Positions 15,358-24,529 of a stretch of 48,983 nt of DNA are shown piece by piece. How positions within the stretch are numbered: position 1 is the first letter of the stretch; every line of letters starts with the position of its first letter. The DNA is from Sphingopyxis witflariensis (lineage in GTDB: Bacteria > Pseudomonadota > Alphaproteobacteria > Sphingomonadales > Sphingomonadaceae). A model generated the notes under the pieces. The model made no database searches. It saw only the letters and a list, made by a program, of their open reading frames with translations, and had not been told where the DNA came from. Position numbers and translations under genes: made by a program. The stretch lies in contig NZ_NISJ01000016.1 in assembly GCF_002205635.1 (NCBI RefSeq), forward strand, positions 1 to 48,983. The letters are read 5' to 3'.

Positions 15358-17532
15358 TCAAACGGAGATGGGCTCTCCGCAAAGCGCCCAATAAGCACGC
15401 TGCGGCGAATACAGATAGCGGCCGTTGATCTCACCCCACTCATCGCCAAACAACTGCGGAAGCTGGGAAAAACCGGCGTACTCCTTCAGCGCGGCAAGCT
15501 TCACGCCGGGCTCTCGGTCGTGGTGGGCGATGTAGAGGCGTTCGAATAATTTTACTTTTTTCGCGCCTGTGACAATGCGGGGATCCTGCCCCGGGACAGT
15601 AATTTGTGCCGCATCATCGCCCTGCTTCCGCAAGTGCACTGCGGTGCCACGCGCAGCCGGATCAATCGCTGCTTCATACGCCGAACGCACAGCCTCTGGA
15701 TCGATCAATCCCGTCTCTTTGTCGATGTGATCCTTCAGGCTCAGGACGACGTTGCAACCGATGTAGGGGAACCGGATTTCCTGCGGCACGAAGACAACAC
15801 CACGAATACGGTTGCCTTCGCCGCGGATCAGGCGGTCAGCCCCTTCGAGCAGCTTGTCATCGGACAGAGCCCGCGCGAGATAGATTGAAGCGCTGGCCAG
15901 CCCGATCTGTGCCGACCCGATCTGATGAACGTGGTTAGCCACCTCACGCACACGGCCTTTCAACCCCATTGGCTTGAGTACATCACGAAGGGCGTCTCGC
16001 AGATAATCGAATCTGATCTCGTATTGCGTGATGTCCTCGACCGGGATACGCGGCCCAGCCCCCCCTTCAATAAGAGTCAACGTCGCTGCGTCGCCGGTGC
16101 TATTTCCCTCCACATCACGGACGACGTCTCCGAGCTCGTCGTCATCGAACAGAACGACATTTGACCATCCCTTTCGGGTCAGGAACCCCGCGCCGGTCAG
16201 CTCGGCTGCGCCGATGCCTAGCTCGTCAAGCGTCTGACCCGATGCCTTCTCATCCGTGAAATCGTAAAGCGCGAGTAGCTGCGGGAGCTTCTCTTTGCGC
16301 TGGGGCTTTGACAGGTCGCCGATCCGTTCCAGTACGCCCCAGGCTTCCAGAAGATCGTAGCCCAACTCACGTTTAGCCGGATCGCGCTCGCTCTGTATGT
16401 TGGACTTGTTGCGGCCGAAGACATCGAACTGCAGCGTTCCTTTTCGTCCGCGTCCATCGATATATTCGATGTGAAAGCGCACCTTGGTTACGTAGCCGCC
16501 GCCGGAACTCGGAATGATCGCTCCGAAAACGGCGCGCGCGATCGCGTCGATGTCGTCCTCAGGCGTAACGCTGAGACTGACCTTTCGCGACCAGCCACCC
16601 AGTGCCACCTGGACTTCCGTGATATTCGCTCGGCGGACACGGTGTGCCTCTTCATCCGGTATAGGGAGCTTAAGCGAACTTTTGAAGCGGGAAAGATTGT
16701 ATGTCTTCTGTGTCAGCGGTTTGTTGGAAACGTCGTGCTTCAGAGTGTCGGCCGCGAAGATGTTCGCGACCAGCTTGCGCTCAACCATATCGCGAGAGCA
16801 GACCTCGATGCGTCTGCGTGTCTGCGAATAGACGAGAAGCATTTCGTCCGGCGGTCGGAAGTAAAGTATCTCGGTGGATTTGTCCGGCCGCACGGTCTTC
16901 TGGCTGGCATAGGCGCCAAAGAAGGTGACCGCCACAAGCACGTCCTGACTCTCGCCGTTCTCTGCAGGCAGGTCGATTGCCTCGACCTTGCACCCGTCTT
17001 CGTGCTGCAGTCGATCCGCAATTTCGGCCGAAAGTGCTTCGTGATTAACCCCCTGGGCTACCAAAGGGATGGACGCGTCCAGCGACCAGGCTTCGTAGAT
17101 CTTTCCGTGATCGCGATATACCCGCACCTGCATCGCGCGTTCAGCAGCTTCGAACAGAGGGTAGGTCTCGAGGTATGCCCAGAGGCTCCTCGCGATGGCA
17201 TCTCGTTGCGCGTTCAGGCCTTGACTCGCGGCAAACCGCAGATCTTCGCCGAGCCGTCGTAGCATCGTTTCCGGCGTCTTGTCAGTCATCAACATGACAC
17301 GCCGCGCTTCAATTTCTATTAGGTTTGTCCGGTCAGCTTTCAGGATTTTGATGGCTGCCGCTATGGCATCGCGACGTGCTTGCTCATCGGCGTCAACAGG
17401 AACTTCCGTCATCGCCTCTTCGAGAAACACCGAAAACTGAGAGTGTGAAAGGAATCCGCTAATCAGCTCGATTGGGGATTCGACAAACAAGCGCGAAAGC
17501 TCTGGCGCGCTGCGAAACAATGACCGTGCCAC
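15358..17532 (-). CDS. large protein of unknown function, prophage cargo, 724 aa
   Basis: I do not recognise the family. The GTG start at 17532 is preceded by AGGTAGGGG. There is no signal peptide or membrane segment. Visible parts: a helical N-terminal third (residues 1-140); a strand-rich middle with FFGAYASQKTVRPDKSTEI and VTKVRFHIEYIDGRGRKGTLQFDVFGRNKS; ALGYDLLEAWGVLERIG-type helices near 400; and a C-terminal domain ending RYLYSPQRAYWALCGEP. It is a lone gene at the variable end of the prophage beside the recombinase cassette, a place where phages and hosts often carry defence or lysogenic-conversion genes. It is by eye AT-richer than the structural genes. A defence role is inference only. 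Confidence 0.8.
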   Translation of the reverse strand: MARSLFRSAPELSRLFVESPIELISGFLSHSQFSVFLEEAMTEVPVDADEQARRDAIAAAIKILKADRTNLIEIEARRVMLMTDKTPETMLRRLGEDLRFAASQGLNAQRDAIARSLWAYLETYPLFEAAERAMQVRVYRDHGKIYEAWSLDASIPLVAQGVNHEALSAEIADRLQHEDGCKVEAIDLPAENGESQDVLVAVTFFGAYASQKTVRPDKSTEILYFRPPDEMLLVYSQTRRRIEVCSRDMVERKLVANIFAADTLKHDVSNKPLTQKTYNLSRFKSSLKLPIPDEEAHRVRRANITEVQVALGGWSRKVSLSVTPEDDIDAIARAVFGAIIPSSGGGYVTKVRFHIEYIDGRGRKGTLQFDVFGRNKSNIQSERDPAKRELGYDLLEAWGVLERIGDLSKPQRKEKLPQLLALYDFTDEKASGQTLDELGIGAAELTGAGFLTRKGWSNVVLFDDDELGDVVRDVEGNSTGDAATLTLIEGGAGPRIPVEDITQYEIRFDYLRDALRDVLKPMGLKGRVREVANHVHQIGSAQIGLASASIYLARALSDDKLLEGADRLIRGEGNRIRGVVFVPQEIRFPYIGCNVVLSLKDHIDKETGLIDPEAVRSAYEAAIDPAARGTAVHLRKQGDDAAQITVPGQDPRIVTGAKKVKLFERLYIAHHDREPGVKLAALKEYAGFSQLPQLFGDEWGEINGRYLYSPQRAYWALCGEPISV

Positions 17533-17726
17533 CCCGAACCCCTACCTGCTGCACTCTCAATATCTTCGTGCATGATTATCTGCCGATTTAATCGAGCAAA
17601 AACAAGGTTCAAATATAATGGAAGGAGTGGAACGGCGGCGAGGGCGTTCATTTCCGGCGTGATGTCCCAATCCTGCACGGCATCTGGCTTTTCCTGAGTG
17701 AAGTTCATTCTGCCGGAGACCTCCGT
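17533..17726. other. divergent intergenic region
   Basis: 194 bp between the leftward 724-residue gene and the rightward recombinase cassette, AT-rich in the centre (17575-17625), so probably holding both promoters. A minus-strand frame from ATG 17708 (about 81 codons, starting MNFTQEKPDAVQDWD) runs into the 724-residue gene. It lacks a ribosome binding site and is not called as a gene. Confidence 0.4.
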
Positions 17727-17933
17727 ATGAAACACCCGAAGCCGACGCCATCTTCAAACATGACGCCCGACGCCCGGCTCGCCGAGTTGGGTCGCATCCT
17801 TTCCGCTGGCGTGCTCCGTCTGCGCGACAAGTCCAGTTCGATATCTGCTGACAGCGGAGATAGTTCACTCGCTATCCTGCCCACCAGGAGCGTCAGTCGT
17901 CCCCGGGCACGAGCCCGGATAGGAGAACGATGA
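17727..17933 (+). CDS. small protein of the recombinase cassette, 68 aa
   Basis: A 68-residue protein with a conserved-looking core (DARLAELGRILSAGVLRLRDKSSS, then SADSGDSSLA). I know this type from alphaproteobacterial prophages, where it precedes DUF2924 and a serine recombinase. No biochemical role is known to me. GGAG lies 10 nt before the ATG. Its stop overlaps the next start (ATGA), so it is the first gene of a tightly coupled four-gene operon. Confidence 0.75.
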   Translation: MKHPKPTPSSNMTPDARLAELGRILSAGVLRLRDKSSSISADSGDSSLAILPTRSVSRPRARARIGER

Positions 17934-18394
17934 TGCAGAAACAGGACAATGCGCAGGTGCTGGCCAGACTGGCCGCGCTGAAGGCTATGACGGTCGGCGA
18001 ACTGAAGGCGGAGTGGCAGACCCTGATGGGATCGGCGGCACCCAACAACAGCCGGTCGTTCCTGGAACAGCGGCTGGCCTACCGGATCCAGGAGCTGACC
18101 TGGGGCGGCCCGTCCAAGCCGGTCAGGCAGCTGCTGGACGCGCTGGCCGATGAGGTCGAGGGCAAGAAGGTACGCAAATCGGTCATCACCGACCCGCGCA
18201 ACCCAGTCATCGGCACCCGGCTGGTCCGTGAGTGGGATGGCGCCGAGCACGTCATCACCGTGCTGAAGGACGGGTTCGACTGGCAGGGCCGCCGCTACAA
18301 GTCGCTGTCGGCCGTTGCCCGTGACATTACCGGCACGCAGTGGAATGGCTACCGCTTCTTTGGCCTGCGTGAAAACAAGAGGGCCGCGGCATGA
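17930..18394 (+). CDS. DUF2924 domain protein
   Basis: A 154-residue member of DUF2924. The hallmarks are GTRLVREWDGAEHVITVL, DGFDWQGRRYKSLSAVAR and ITGTQWNGYRFFGL. The N-terminal half is helical (TVGELKAEWQTLMG...). The family is found almost always next to a large serine recombinase in alphaproteobacterial prophages, so it is probably a recombination directionality factor or partner; that role is inference. It overlaps both neighbours by ATGA. Confidence 0.93.
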   Translation: MMQKQDNAQVLARLAALKAMTVGELKAEWQTLMGSAAPNNSRSFLEQRLAYRIQELTWGGPSKPVRQLLDALADEVEGKKVRKSVITDPRNPVIGTRLVREWDGAEHVITVLKDGFDWQGRRYKSLSAVARDITGTQWNGYRFFGLRENKRAAA

Positions 18395-19710
18395 CTGAGA
18401 TGACACCCCGGCGCCGGCTGCGTTGCGCCATCTACACCCGCAAGTCGAGCGAGGAAGGGTTGGACATGGAGTTCAACAGCCTCGATGCACAGCGCGAATC
18501 CTGTGAAGCCTATGTCGCCAGCCAGCGCGCCGAAGGCTGGGTCGGAATGCGCGAACGTTATGATGATGGCGGGTTCTCGGGCGGTACGCTCGATCGCCCG
18601 GGGCTTAAAACCCTGATCGAGGATATCGAGGCTGGGCTGGTCGACGTCATTGTCGTCTACAAGATTGACCGGCTGTCGCGATCCCTCATGGACTTTGCCA
18701 AGCTGGTCGAGGTGTTCGACCGGCACGGGGTCACGTTCGTGTCGGTGACGCAGGCGTTCAATACCACCACGTCGATGGGCCGCCTGACGCTCAATATCCT
18801 GCTGTCATTCGCCCAGTTCGAACGCGAGGTCACCGGCGAACGGATCCGCGACAAGTTCGCTGCCAGCCGCGCAAAAGGCATGTGGATGGGCGGGTTCGTG
18901 CCGATGGGTTACGATGTCGTTGACCGCAAACTGGTCATCAACGAGGCCGAAGCGGCTACGGTGCGCCACATGTTCCAGCGGTTTGTCGAACTGGGCTCGG
19001 CCACAACGCTGACCCGCGAACTGGTGGCGAACCGCACCCTTAACAAGCGTGGGCGCCCGATCGACAAGGGGTTCCTCTACAAGCTTTTCCGCAACAGGGT
19101 TTATATCGGCGAGGCCGTCCACAAGGGCACCAGCTACCCCGGCGAGCATCAGGCCATCATCACGCCGGAACTCTGGGATCAGGTGCTTTCCATCCTGCAG
19201 GTGAGCCCCCGGCAACGGGCGGCCAACACCCGTGCGCAGACCCCGGCGCTCTTGAAGGGGCTGATATTCACCACCACCGGCATCGCCATGACACCGACCG
19301 CTACCAAGAAGGGCGGCCGGCATTATCGCTACTATACTTCGATGGACGCCATCCGGAACCGGGCTGCCGAAGGCACCGACGGGTTCGTCCGGCTCAACGC
19401 GGGGATGGTGGAAACGGCCGTAGTCCAGCACATTCGGTCGCTGCTGCGCACGCCAGAGATCGTCACGCGGGCGGTTGAAGGTGCGCGCCGGACTGACCCG
19501 ACCGTCAACGAGACTGAAGTCGTCACTGCGCTGTCGGACTTCGATGGGCTGTGGGAATCGCTGTTCCCGGCCGAACAGGCCCGCATCGCCCGGCTGCTGA
19601 TAGAGCGGGTCACGGTCAGCAGCGACGGCCTCGCGGTCGATCTGCGCACCGAGGGTCTCGGATCGATCATCCGCGAAATGGTCACCCCGAAACAGGAGTT
19701 GGCAGCATGA
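18391..19710 (+). CDS. large serine recombinase (prophage integrase)
   Basis: A 439-residue site-specific recombinase. The resolvase-type catalytic domain starts with CAIYTRKSSEEG (nucleophile expected at S19). YDDGGFSGGTLDRPGL and VVYKIDRLSRSLMDF carry the conserved Arg residues, and FNTTTSMGRLTLNILLSFAQFERE is the long helix E segment. The recombinase domain (GFVPMGYDVVDRKLVINEAEA, FRNRVYIGEAVHKGTSY) follows. The C-terminus is shorter than in the largest members. It should catalyse prophage integration and excision. It is fourth from the presumed right end of the prophage and coupled by ATGA overlaps. Confidence 0.95.
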   Translation: MTEMTPRRRLRCAIYTRKSSEEGLDMEFNSLDAQRESCEAYVASQRAEGWVGMRERYDDGGFSGGTLDRPGLKTLIEDIEAGLVDVIVVYKIDRLSRSLMDFAKLVEVFDRHGVTFVSVTQAFNTTTSMGRLTLNILLSFAQFEREVTGERIRDKFAASRAKGMWMGGFVPMGYDVVDRKLVINEAEAATVRHMFQRFVELGSATTLTRELVANRTLNKRGRPIDKGFLYKLFRNRVYIGEAVHKGTSYPGEHQAIITPELWDQVLSILQVSPRQRAANTRAQTPALLKGLIFTTTGIAMTPTATKKGGRHYRYYTSMDAIRNRAAEGTDGFVRLNAGMVETAVVQHIRSLLRTPEIVTRAVEGARRTDPTVNETEVVTALSDFDGLWESLFPAEQARIARLLIERVTVSSDGLAVDLRTEGLGSIIREMVTPKQELAA

Positions 19711-20090
19711 GCGCCCCCACCACCATGCGGGTTTTCATCCCGCTCACCATCCGCAAGCGCAACGGACGGCCGAAGATCGTGCCTCCCGCCGACATGGCAC
19801 CGGATATCGGCGGGGTGGATCCGCATGTGCTGAAGGCGATCGCCAAGGCGTGGAGCTGGCGGCGGAAGCTGGAGAGTGGGGAAGCGGCGACGATACAGGA
19901 TATCGCGCAAGCCGAGGGCATTTCGGATCGTTATGTCGGGCGCATGCTGCGACTGGCCTATCTTGCCCCGGCCGTGCTGGAAAAGCTCCTGATCCAGCGC
20001 ATGGCCCCGACCGTGTCGATCAAGGACATGACGGCCGCTGCCGAACTGCCGTGGGCGGAGCAGGAGGCGGTGGTATATGGTCAGGGATAA
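19707..20090 (+). CDS. HTH protein linked to the recombinase
   Basis: 127 residues, starting at the ATG that overlaps the recombinase stop. The N-terminus (MRVFIPLTIRKRNGRPKI) is basic and strand-like. Residues about 65-95 (TIQDIAQAEGISDRYVGRMLRLAYLAP) form a clear helix-turn-helix of the ParB/KorB-like kind. It probably binds DNA at the attachment site or regulates the cassette. Similar small proteins follow serine recombinases in sphingomonad prophages. Confidence 0.85.
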   Translation: MSAPTTMRVFIPLTIRKRNGRPKIVPPADMAPDIGGVDPHVLKAIAKAWSWRRKLESGEAATIQDIAQAEGISDRYVGRMLRLAYLAPAVLEKLLIQRMAPTVSIKDMTAAAELPWAEQEAVVYGQG

Positions 20091-20423
20091 AGGTCCGCTT
20101 CGCCGCTCGATGTGGTCAAACAGGCGGCTCTCGATAGATCCCGAAAGCCGCCAATTTCAGGTTAGTTTCGAGCGTCGCCGATGATTCCAGGAGGTGAAAG
20201 CAGCGGGAAGCCGCGCGAGCACATCAAGGCCGGTGTATGGGATCGACCATCGCGCCGGCCGGGCCGACGCGCCGCGCTTTCTAGCTTTCAGTGAAGTCAC
20301 GATGAATCGTCTTATCGACCGTTCATTTAGCGTACACCGATCGGCAAACGAGAATGTCATCAACAACGCTCCTTCAATCTGTTATCGGTTGGCTGCTTCG
20401 TTGAAACTGCAAGAGGATCTGCC
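20091..20423. other. prophage right boundary and norB leader
   Basis: 333 bp with no convincing gene. Frames at 20157-20366 (minus) and 20194-20457 (plus) overlap each other and lack ribosome binding sites. The prophage attachment site must lie here or just beyond, since host NO-reductase genes follow. Serine-recombinase cores are short, and I cannot locate it without the other end. No clear FNR/NNR or NsrR box was found before norB. Confidence 0.4.
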
Positions 20424-22667
20424 GTGGGAGAATATCGCAAGTTATGGTGGACGCTGATCGCGGTCCTCGCCGTCACATTCAGCATATTGGGTTTCTACGG
20501 CACCGAATTCTATCGGAAGCCGCCGCCGATTCCGGCGCAGGTCGTATCGGCCAGCGGTACGGTACTGATGACCCGCGGCGATATCCTCGACGGACAGACA
20601 GCCTGGCAAAGCACCGGCGGAATGCAACTCGGGTCAATCTGGGGGCATGGCGCCTATCAGGCGCCCGACTGGTCCGCCGACTGGCTGCATCGCGAACTGA
20701 CCACCTGGCTCGATCTCACTGCGCAGGAGACCGCTGGCAAGCCGTTCGATGCCCTCCAGCCGGGCGAGCAGGCCAAGCTCACCTATTGGCTGGAGCAGGA
20801 ATATCGCCGCAACACGTACGACCTCGACACCGGCACCTTGACCGTTTCCGACCGGCGCGCTCGGGCGATGGCTGCAGTTGCCGACCACTATCAGCGACTT
20901 TACGGCAATGATCCGGCGCTGACCCAGCAGCGCGACAATTACGCCATGAAGGACAACACCCTGCCCGATCCGGCGCGGCGGGAGAACCTGACTGATTTCT
21001 TCTTCTGGACCGCCTGGGCGACCGCCACCGAGCGGCCGGGAACGAATGCAACCTATACCAACAACTGGCCGCCCGAGCCGCTGATCAGCAATCACCCGAC
21101 ACCCGAAAACATCATGTGGTCGCTGGCATGCGTCATGATTTTGATCGCTGGCGTCGGCGCGCTGGTCTGGGGCTGGGCATTCCTGCGCAGCCACGAGCCC
21201 GAACCCCAAGCGCCGGAAAACGATCCGGTCCTCGCCATCGGGCTGACCCCGTCGCAAAAGGCGGTCGGGAAATACCTCTTCGTCGTGATGGCGCTATTCG
21301 TCTTCCAGGTGTTCCTCGGCGGGTTGACCGCGCACTACACCATCGAGGGGCAGGGATTTTACGGCCTCGACCTGTCATGGCTCCCTTACTCCCTCAGCCG
21401 TACCTGGCATGTCCAGAGCGCGATATTGTGGATCGCCACCGCCTTTCTGGCGGCGGGACTATTCCTCGCGCCCATCATCAACGGCGGCAAGGATCCGAAA
21501 TATCAGGCGCTTGGCGTCCATATCCTGTTCGCGGCGCTGCTGATCGTCGTCGTGGGATCGTTTGCCGGCAATTATTTTGCCATCGCCCAGATCATGCCGC
21601 CCGAGTGGAACTTCTGGCTTGGCCATCAGGGCTATGAATATCTCGACCTCGGCCGACTGTGGCAGATCGCCTTGTTCATCGGCATCCTGTTCTGGCTCGG
21701 CCTGATGCTGCGGGCGATGATCCCGGCCCTGCGCGGCGACGGGGACAAGAACCTCATCGCCCTGCTGTGCGTCTCGGTTGTTGCCATCGGGCTGTTCTAC
21801 GGCTCCGGCCTGTTTTACGGCGAACGCACCCACATCACCATCATGGAATATTGGCGTTGGTGGGTGGTGCATTTGTGGGTGGAAGGCATCTTCGAAGTCT
21901 TTGCAACCACCGCCTTGGCGTTCATCTTCTCCTCCATGGGGCTGGTGTCGCGCCGCATTGCTACGGCGGCGGCTTTGGCCTCAGCGTCGCTGTTCATGGT
22001 CGGCGGCGTGCCCGGCACCTTCCACCACCTGTATTTCTCCGGCACCACGACGCCGGTGATGGCGGTCGGCGCGGCGTTCAGCGCGCTCGAAGTCGTGCCG
22101 CTGATCGTGCTCGGCTATGAGGCGTGGGAGCATTGGAGCTACAAGGACCGCGCACCCTGGATGGAGCGGGTGAAATGGCCGTTGATGTGCTTTGTCGCGG
22201 TCGCCTTCTGGAACATGCTGGGCGCCGGCGTCTTCGGCTTCATGATCAACACGCCGGTCGCGCTGTTCTATCTGCAGGGCCTCAACACCACCGCCGTCCA
22301 TGCGCATGCCGCGCTGTTCGGCGTCTATGGTTTCCTGTCGCTGGGCTTCGTGCTGCTGATCCTGCGCTATCTGCGCTCGGAGATATTGTTCAACGAAAAT
22401 TTGATGAAAACCGGTTTCTGGGCGCTGAACGCCGGTCTGGTGCTGATGATCTTCACCAGCCTGCTACCGGTCGGACTGTTCCAGTTCCAGGCCAGCACCA
22501 GCGTTGGCATGTGGTACGCGCGCAGCGACACCTTCCTGCAGCAGCCGTTCCTCGAAACCCTGCGCTGGATCAGGACCTTCGGCGATGTCGTGTTCATCAT
22601 GGGTGCCGTGGCGATCGCATGGCAGGTGGTGATTCTGGGCCTGTGGCGAAAGGGTGCTCGCGCATGA
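20424..22667 (+). CDS. norB: quinol-dependent nitric oxide reductase (qNOR)
   Basis: A 747-residue single-subunit NO reductase of the inner membrane; it reduces 2 NO to N2O with electrons from quinol. It has an N-terminal membrane anchor (residues 8-27), a large periplasmic domain to about 230 (cytochrome-c-like fold without a CxxCH haem motif, as in qNORs), then about 12 further helices of the haem-copper oxidase fold. Haem/FeB histidine regions are visible (VVHLWVEGIFEVF, GTFHHLYFSG, HAHAALFGVYGF). The GTG start has AGAGGA 6 nt upstream. It overlaps nnrS by ATGA. No nirK/nirS or nosZ is nearby, so NO detoxification is the likely job. Confidence 0.95.
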   Translation: MGEYRKLWWTLIAVLAVTFSILGFYGTEFYRKPPPIPAQVVSASGTVLMTRGDILDGQTAWQSTGGMQLGSIWGHGAYQAPDWSADWLHRELTTWLDLTAQETAGKPFDALQPGEQAKLTYWLEQEYRRNTYDLDTGTLTVSDRRARAMAAVADHYQRLYGNDPALTQQRDNYAMKDNTLPDPARRENLTDFFFWTAWATATERPGTNATYTNNWPPEPLISNHPTPENIMWSLACVMILIAGVGALVWGWAFLRSHEPEPQAPENDPVLAIGLTPSQKAVGKYLFVVMALFVFQVFLGGLTAHYTIEGQGFYGLDLSWLPYSLSRTWHVQSAILWIATAFLAAGLFLAPIINGGKDPKYQALGVHILFAALLIVVVGSFAGNYFAIAQIMPPEWNFWLGHQGYEYLDLGRLWQIALFIGILFWLGLMLRAMIPALRGDGDKNLIALLCVSVVAIGLFYGSGLFYGERTHITIMEYWRWWVVHLWVEGIFEVFATTALAFIFSSMGLVSRRIATAAALASASLFMVGGVPGTFHHLYFSGTTTPVMAVGAAFSALEVVPLIVLGYEAWEHWSYKDRAPWMERVKWPLMCFVAVAFWNMLGAGVFGFMINTPVALFYLQGLNTTAVHAHAALFGVYGFLSLGFVLLILRYLRSEILFNENLMKTGFWALNAGLVLMIFTSLLPVGLFQFQASTSVGMWYARSDTFLQQPFLETLRWIRTFGDVVFIMGAVAIAWQVVILGLWRKGARA

Positions 22668-23857
22668 CGGGGGCCGCCACCGAACGGGATCGCAGCGCTG
22701 AAACACCGATATGGCTCCAGGGCAGCTTCCGGCTGCTTTTCACCGGCGCGGCGCTCTGGGCGCTGGTCGTCGTCGCGCTGTGGGTCGGTGCGCTGGATGG
22801 AGCGTGGTCGCTGCCGACCGTGATGGAGCCGCTTGCCTGGCACCAGCATGAGATGCTGTTCGGCTATCTCGGCGCGGTCATCGCCGGGTTCCTGAGCGCG
22901 GCCATCCCCAACTGGACGGGGCGGCCGGTGGTGACCGGCTGGCCGGTGGCGGCCTTTGTCGGCCTGTGGGTCGCTGCCCGGCTGGCGGTGCTGTTTTCCG
23001 CCTATGTGCCGCCGCTCGTCGGCGCCGTGCTCGACGTCGGCTTCCTGCTTGCGCTGTTCAGCTATGCAGCGCGGCAGATATGCGCCGCGCGCAACCGCAA
23101 CAAGCCGATCCTGATCGTCCTGCTCCTGTTCGCCGCAGCCTGCGGGCTGGATCATGCTGCGGCGATGGGACTCACCGCCGACCCGGCGATCGGCATGCGG
23201 GCCGGCTTCGCGCTGATCCTCATGCTGATCGCGATCATCGGTGGGCGGATCATCCCGGCCTTCACCCGCAACTGGCTGGTCCGGCGCGGCCTGACGGACG
23301 GGTTGCCGATCATGGCCAACCGGTTCGACCATGCGGTGCTCGCAATCACGGCGATAGCCCTGGCAGGCTGGGTGTTCTCACCGGCGGCGCATCTGGTGGC
23401 GTGGCTGCTGCTTGGCGCCGGCGCGTTGCACGCCGCGCGGCTGACCCGCTGGGCCGGGCTGCGTGCGGTGGCCGACCCTTTGGTGTTCGTGCTGCATGTC
23501 GCCTACGCTTGGCTGCCGGCGGGGTTGCTGCTGCTTGGCGCGGCCACTCTGTGGCCGATCGTGCCCGTATCGAGCGCGATGCACGCGCTGGGCGCCGGCG
23601 CGATGGCGGCGATGACACTGGCGGTCATGACGCGGGCGACGCGCGGCCATACCAGCCGGCCACTGGAAGCTGACGGCGCGACGGTCGCGATCTATGTGCT
23701 GGTCAATCTGGGCGCACTGCTGCGGGTCGCCGCTCCGCTGCTGCCGTTCGACTATATGCTGAGCATCCGTCTGGCCGGCGGTCTGTGGGGCGGCGCTTTC
23801 CTGCTGTTTTTATTCATTTACGGCCGTATGGCGTTGGAACGGCTCGTCAAATCCTGA
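22664..23857 (+). CDS. nnrS: NnrS family membrane haem protein
   Basis: A 397-residue polytopic inner-membrane protein with about 12 hydrophobic segments. Family marks are PLAWHQHEMLFGYLGAVIAGFLSAAIPNWTG near the N-terminus, GGRIIPAFTRNW in the middle and ALGAGAMAAMTLAVMTRATRGHT near the C-terminus, holding the conserved His residues. NnrS proteins bind haem and copper and lower nitrosative stress; they commonly sit beside NO reductases. Its start overlaps the norB stop (ATGA), so the pair is co-translated. Confidence 0.94.
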   Translation: MTGAATERDRSAETPIWLQGSFRLLFTGAALWALVVVALWVGALDGAWSLPTVMEPLAWHQHEMLFGYLGAVIAGFLSAAIPNWTGRPVVTGWPVAAFVGLWVAARLAVLFSAYVPPLVGAVLDVGFLLALFSYAARQICAARNRNKPILIVLLLFAAACGLDHAAAMGLTADPAIGMRAGFALILMLIAIIGGRIIPAFTRNWLVRRGLTDGLPIMANRFDHAVLAITAIALAGWVFSPAAHLVAWLLLGAGALHAARLTRWAGLRAVADPLVFVLHVAYAWLPAGLLLLGAATLWPIVPVSSAMHALGAGAMAAMTLAVMTRATRGHTSRPLEADGATVAIYVLVNLGALLRVAAPLLPFDYMLSIRLAGGLWGGAFLLFLFIYGRMALERLVKS

Positions 23858-24193
23858 TCACCGCGCCGGCGGCGTGTCGAACAATATCGTGAGCAGCAAC
23901 CGTGCATCCTCGACGCACTGAACAGAATGATGATCGCCGCGCTCCAGATAGACCCAGTCCCCGGCGCCGAGTTCAATGTCCGATGGACCCAGTGTGACGC
24001 GGCCTTCCAGACAATGCAGCGTCAGATAACCGGACACATGGTGTGGCGGTATGGTTGATCCCGCGGGAACGACGAGGTGAATTGCCTCGAACCGATCCGT
24101 TTTGACCAGCGCGGCGGTCCTGGTGGCGCCCCCCTCGGCAGCTGACGCCTCCAGATGGATCACTTCGCCGGGCTTTACATGCTGGAGTGCCAT
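23858..24193 (-). CDS. small cupin-domain protein
   Basis: A 111-residue single-domain cupin. Motif 1 is HLVVPAGSTIPPHHVSGYLTLHCLEGRV with the two His and a Glu of the metal site, and motif 2 is ELGAGDWVYLERGDHHSVQC. It is convergent with nnrS and abuts its stop. Cupins of this kind often accompany NO or denitrification genes in proteobacteria; the substrate is unknown. AAGGAAG precedes the ATG and is partly paired in an inverted repeat at 24202-24224. Confidence 0.88.
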   Translation of the reverse strand: MALQHVKPGEVIHLEASAAEGGATRTAALVKTDRFEAIHLVVPAGSTIPPHHVSGYLTLHCLEGRVTLGPSDIELGAGDWVYLERGDHHSVQCVEDARLLLTILFDTPPAR

Positions 24194-24529
24194 CTCAACT
24201 TCCTTCGATATTTGGTACCGAAGGCCTATCAGCTGTCAAAATTTCTGGCGACCAAAATACGGTGGGGATTAGCGGACCGGATCGCTGCACCTTAGCGTCT
24301 CGAGCCGTCTCCCAGTTCGCACGCGTCTCTGCTTTCTGGCCAATCGCGTAAAAGAAAACAGGTCATTCGACTGCGCTCAGGCGCTGACAGTCACAGGCCC
24401 ATACGCGCCGCTTCGCTGCAAACCGCCCTCCTCGGGTCTCCGGATGCAGGCGGGTGCCGAGCTCTCGCAGAAAATACCCGATGGGGCCACGTCGTTCAAC
24501 CTAACGTAAATTAACGATATTTCTCGGCC
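24194..24529. other. intergenic region without genes
   Basis: 336 bp upstream of the cupin. A CCTTCG/CGAAGG inverted repeat (24202-24207 and 24219-24224) lies over the cupin ribosome binding site. The rest shows no coding pattern on either strand, no tRNA and no clear promoter; long minus-strand frames here are antisense extensions of the copper ATPase region. Confidence 0.5.

Noticed and set aside
17463..17735. 90-codon minus-strand frame in the divergent region
   Set aside because: It overlaps the start of the 724-residue gene and lacks a Shine-Dalgarno; noted as possible but unsupported.
20157..20366. 69-codon minus-strand frame at the prophage edge
   Set aside because: No recognisable family and no ribosome binding site; could be a remnant but cannot be supported.
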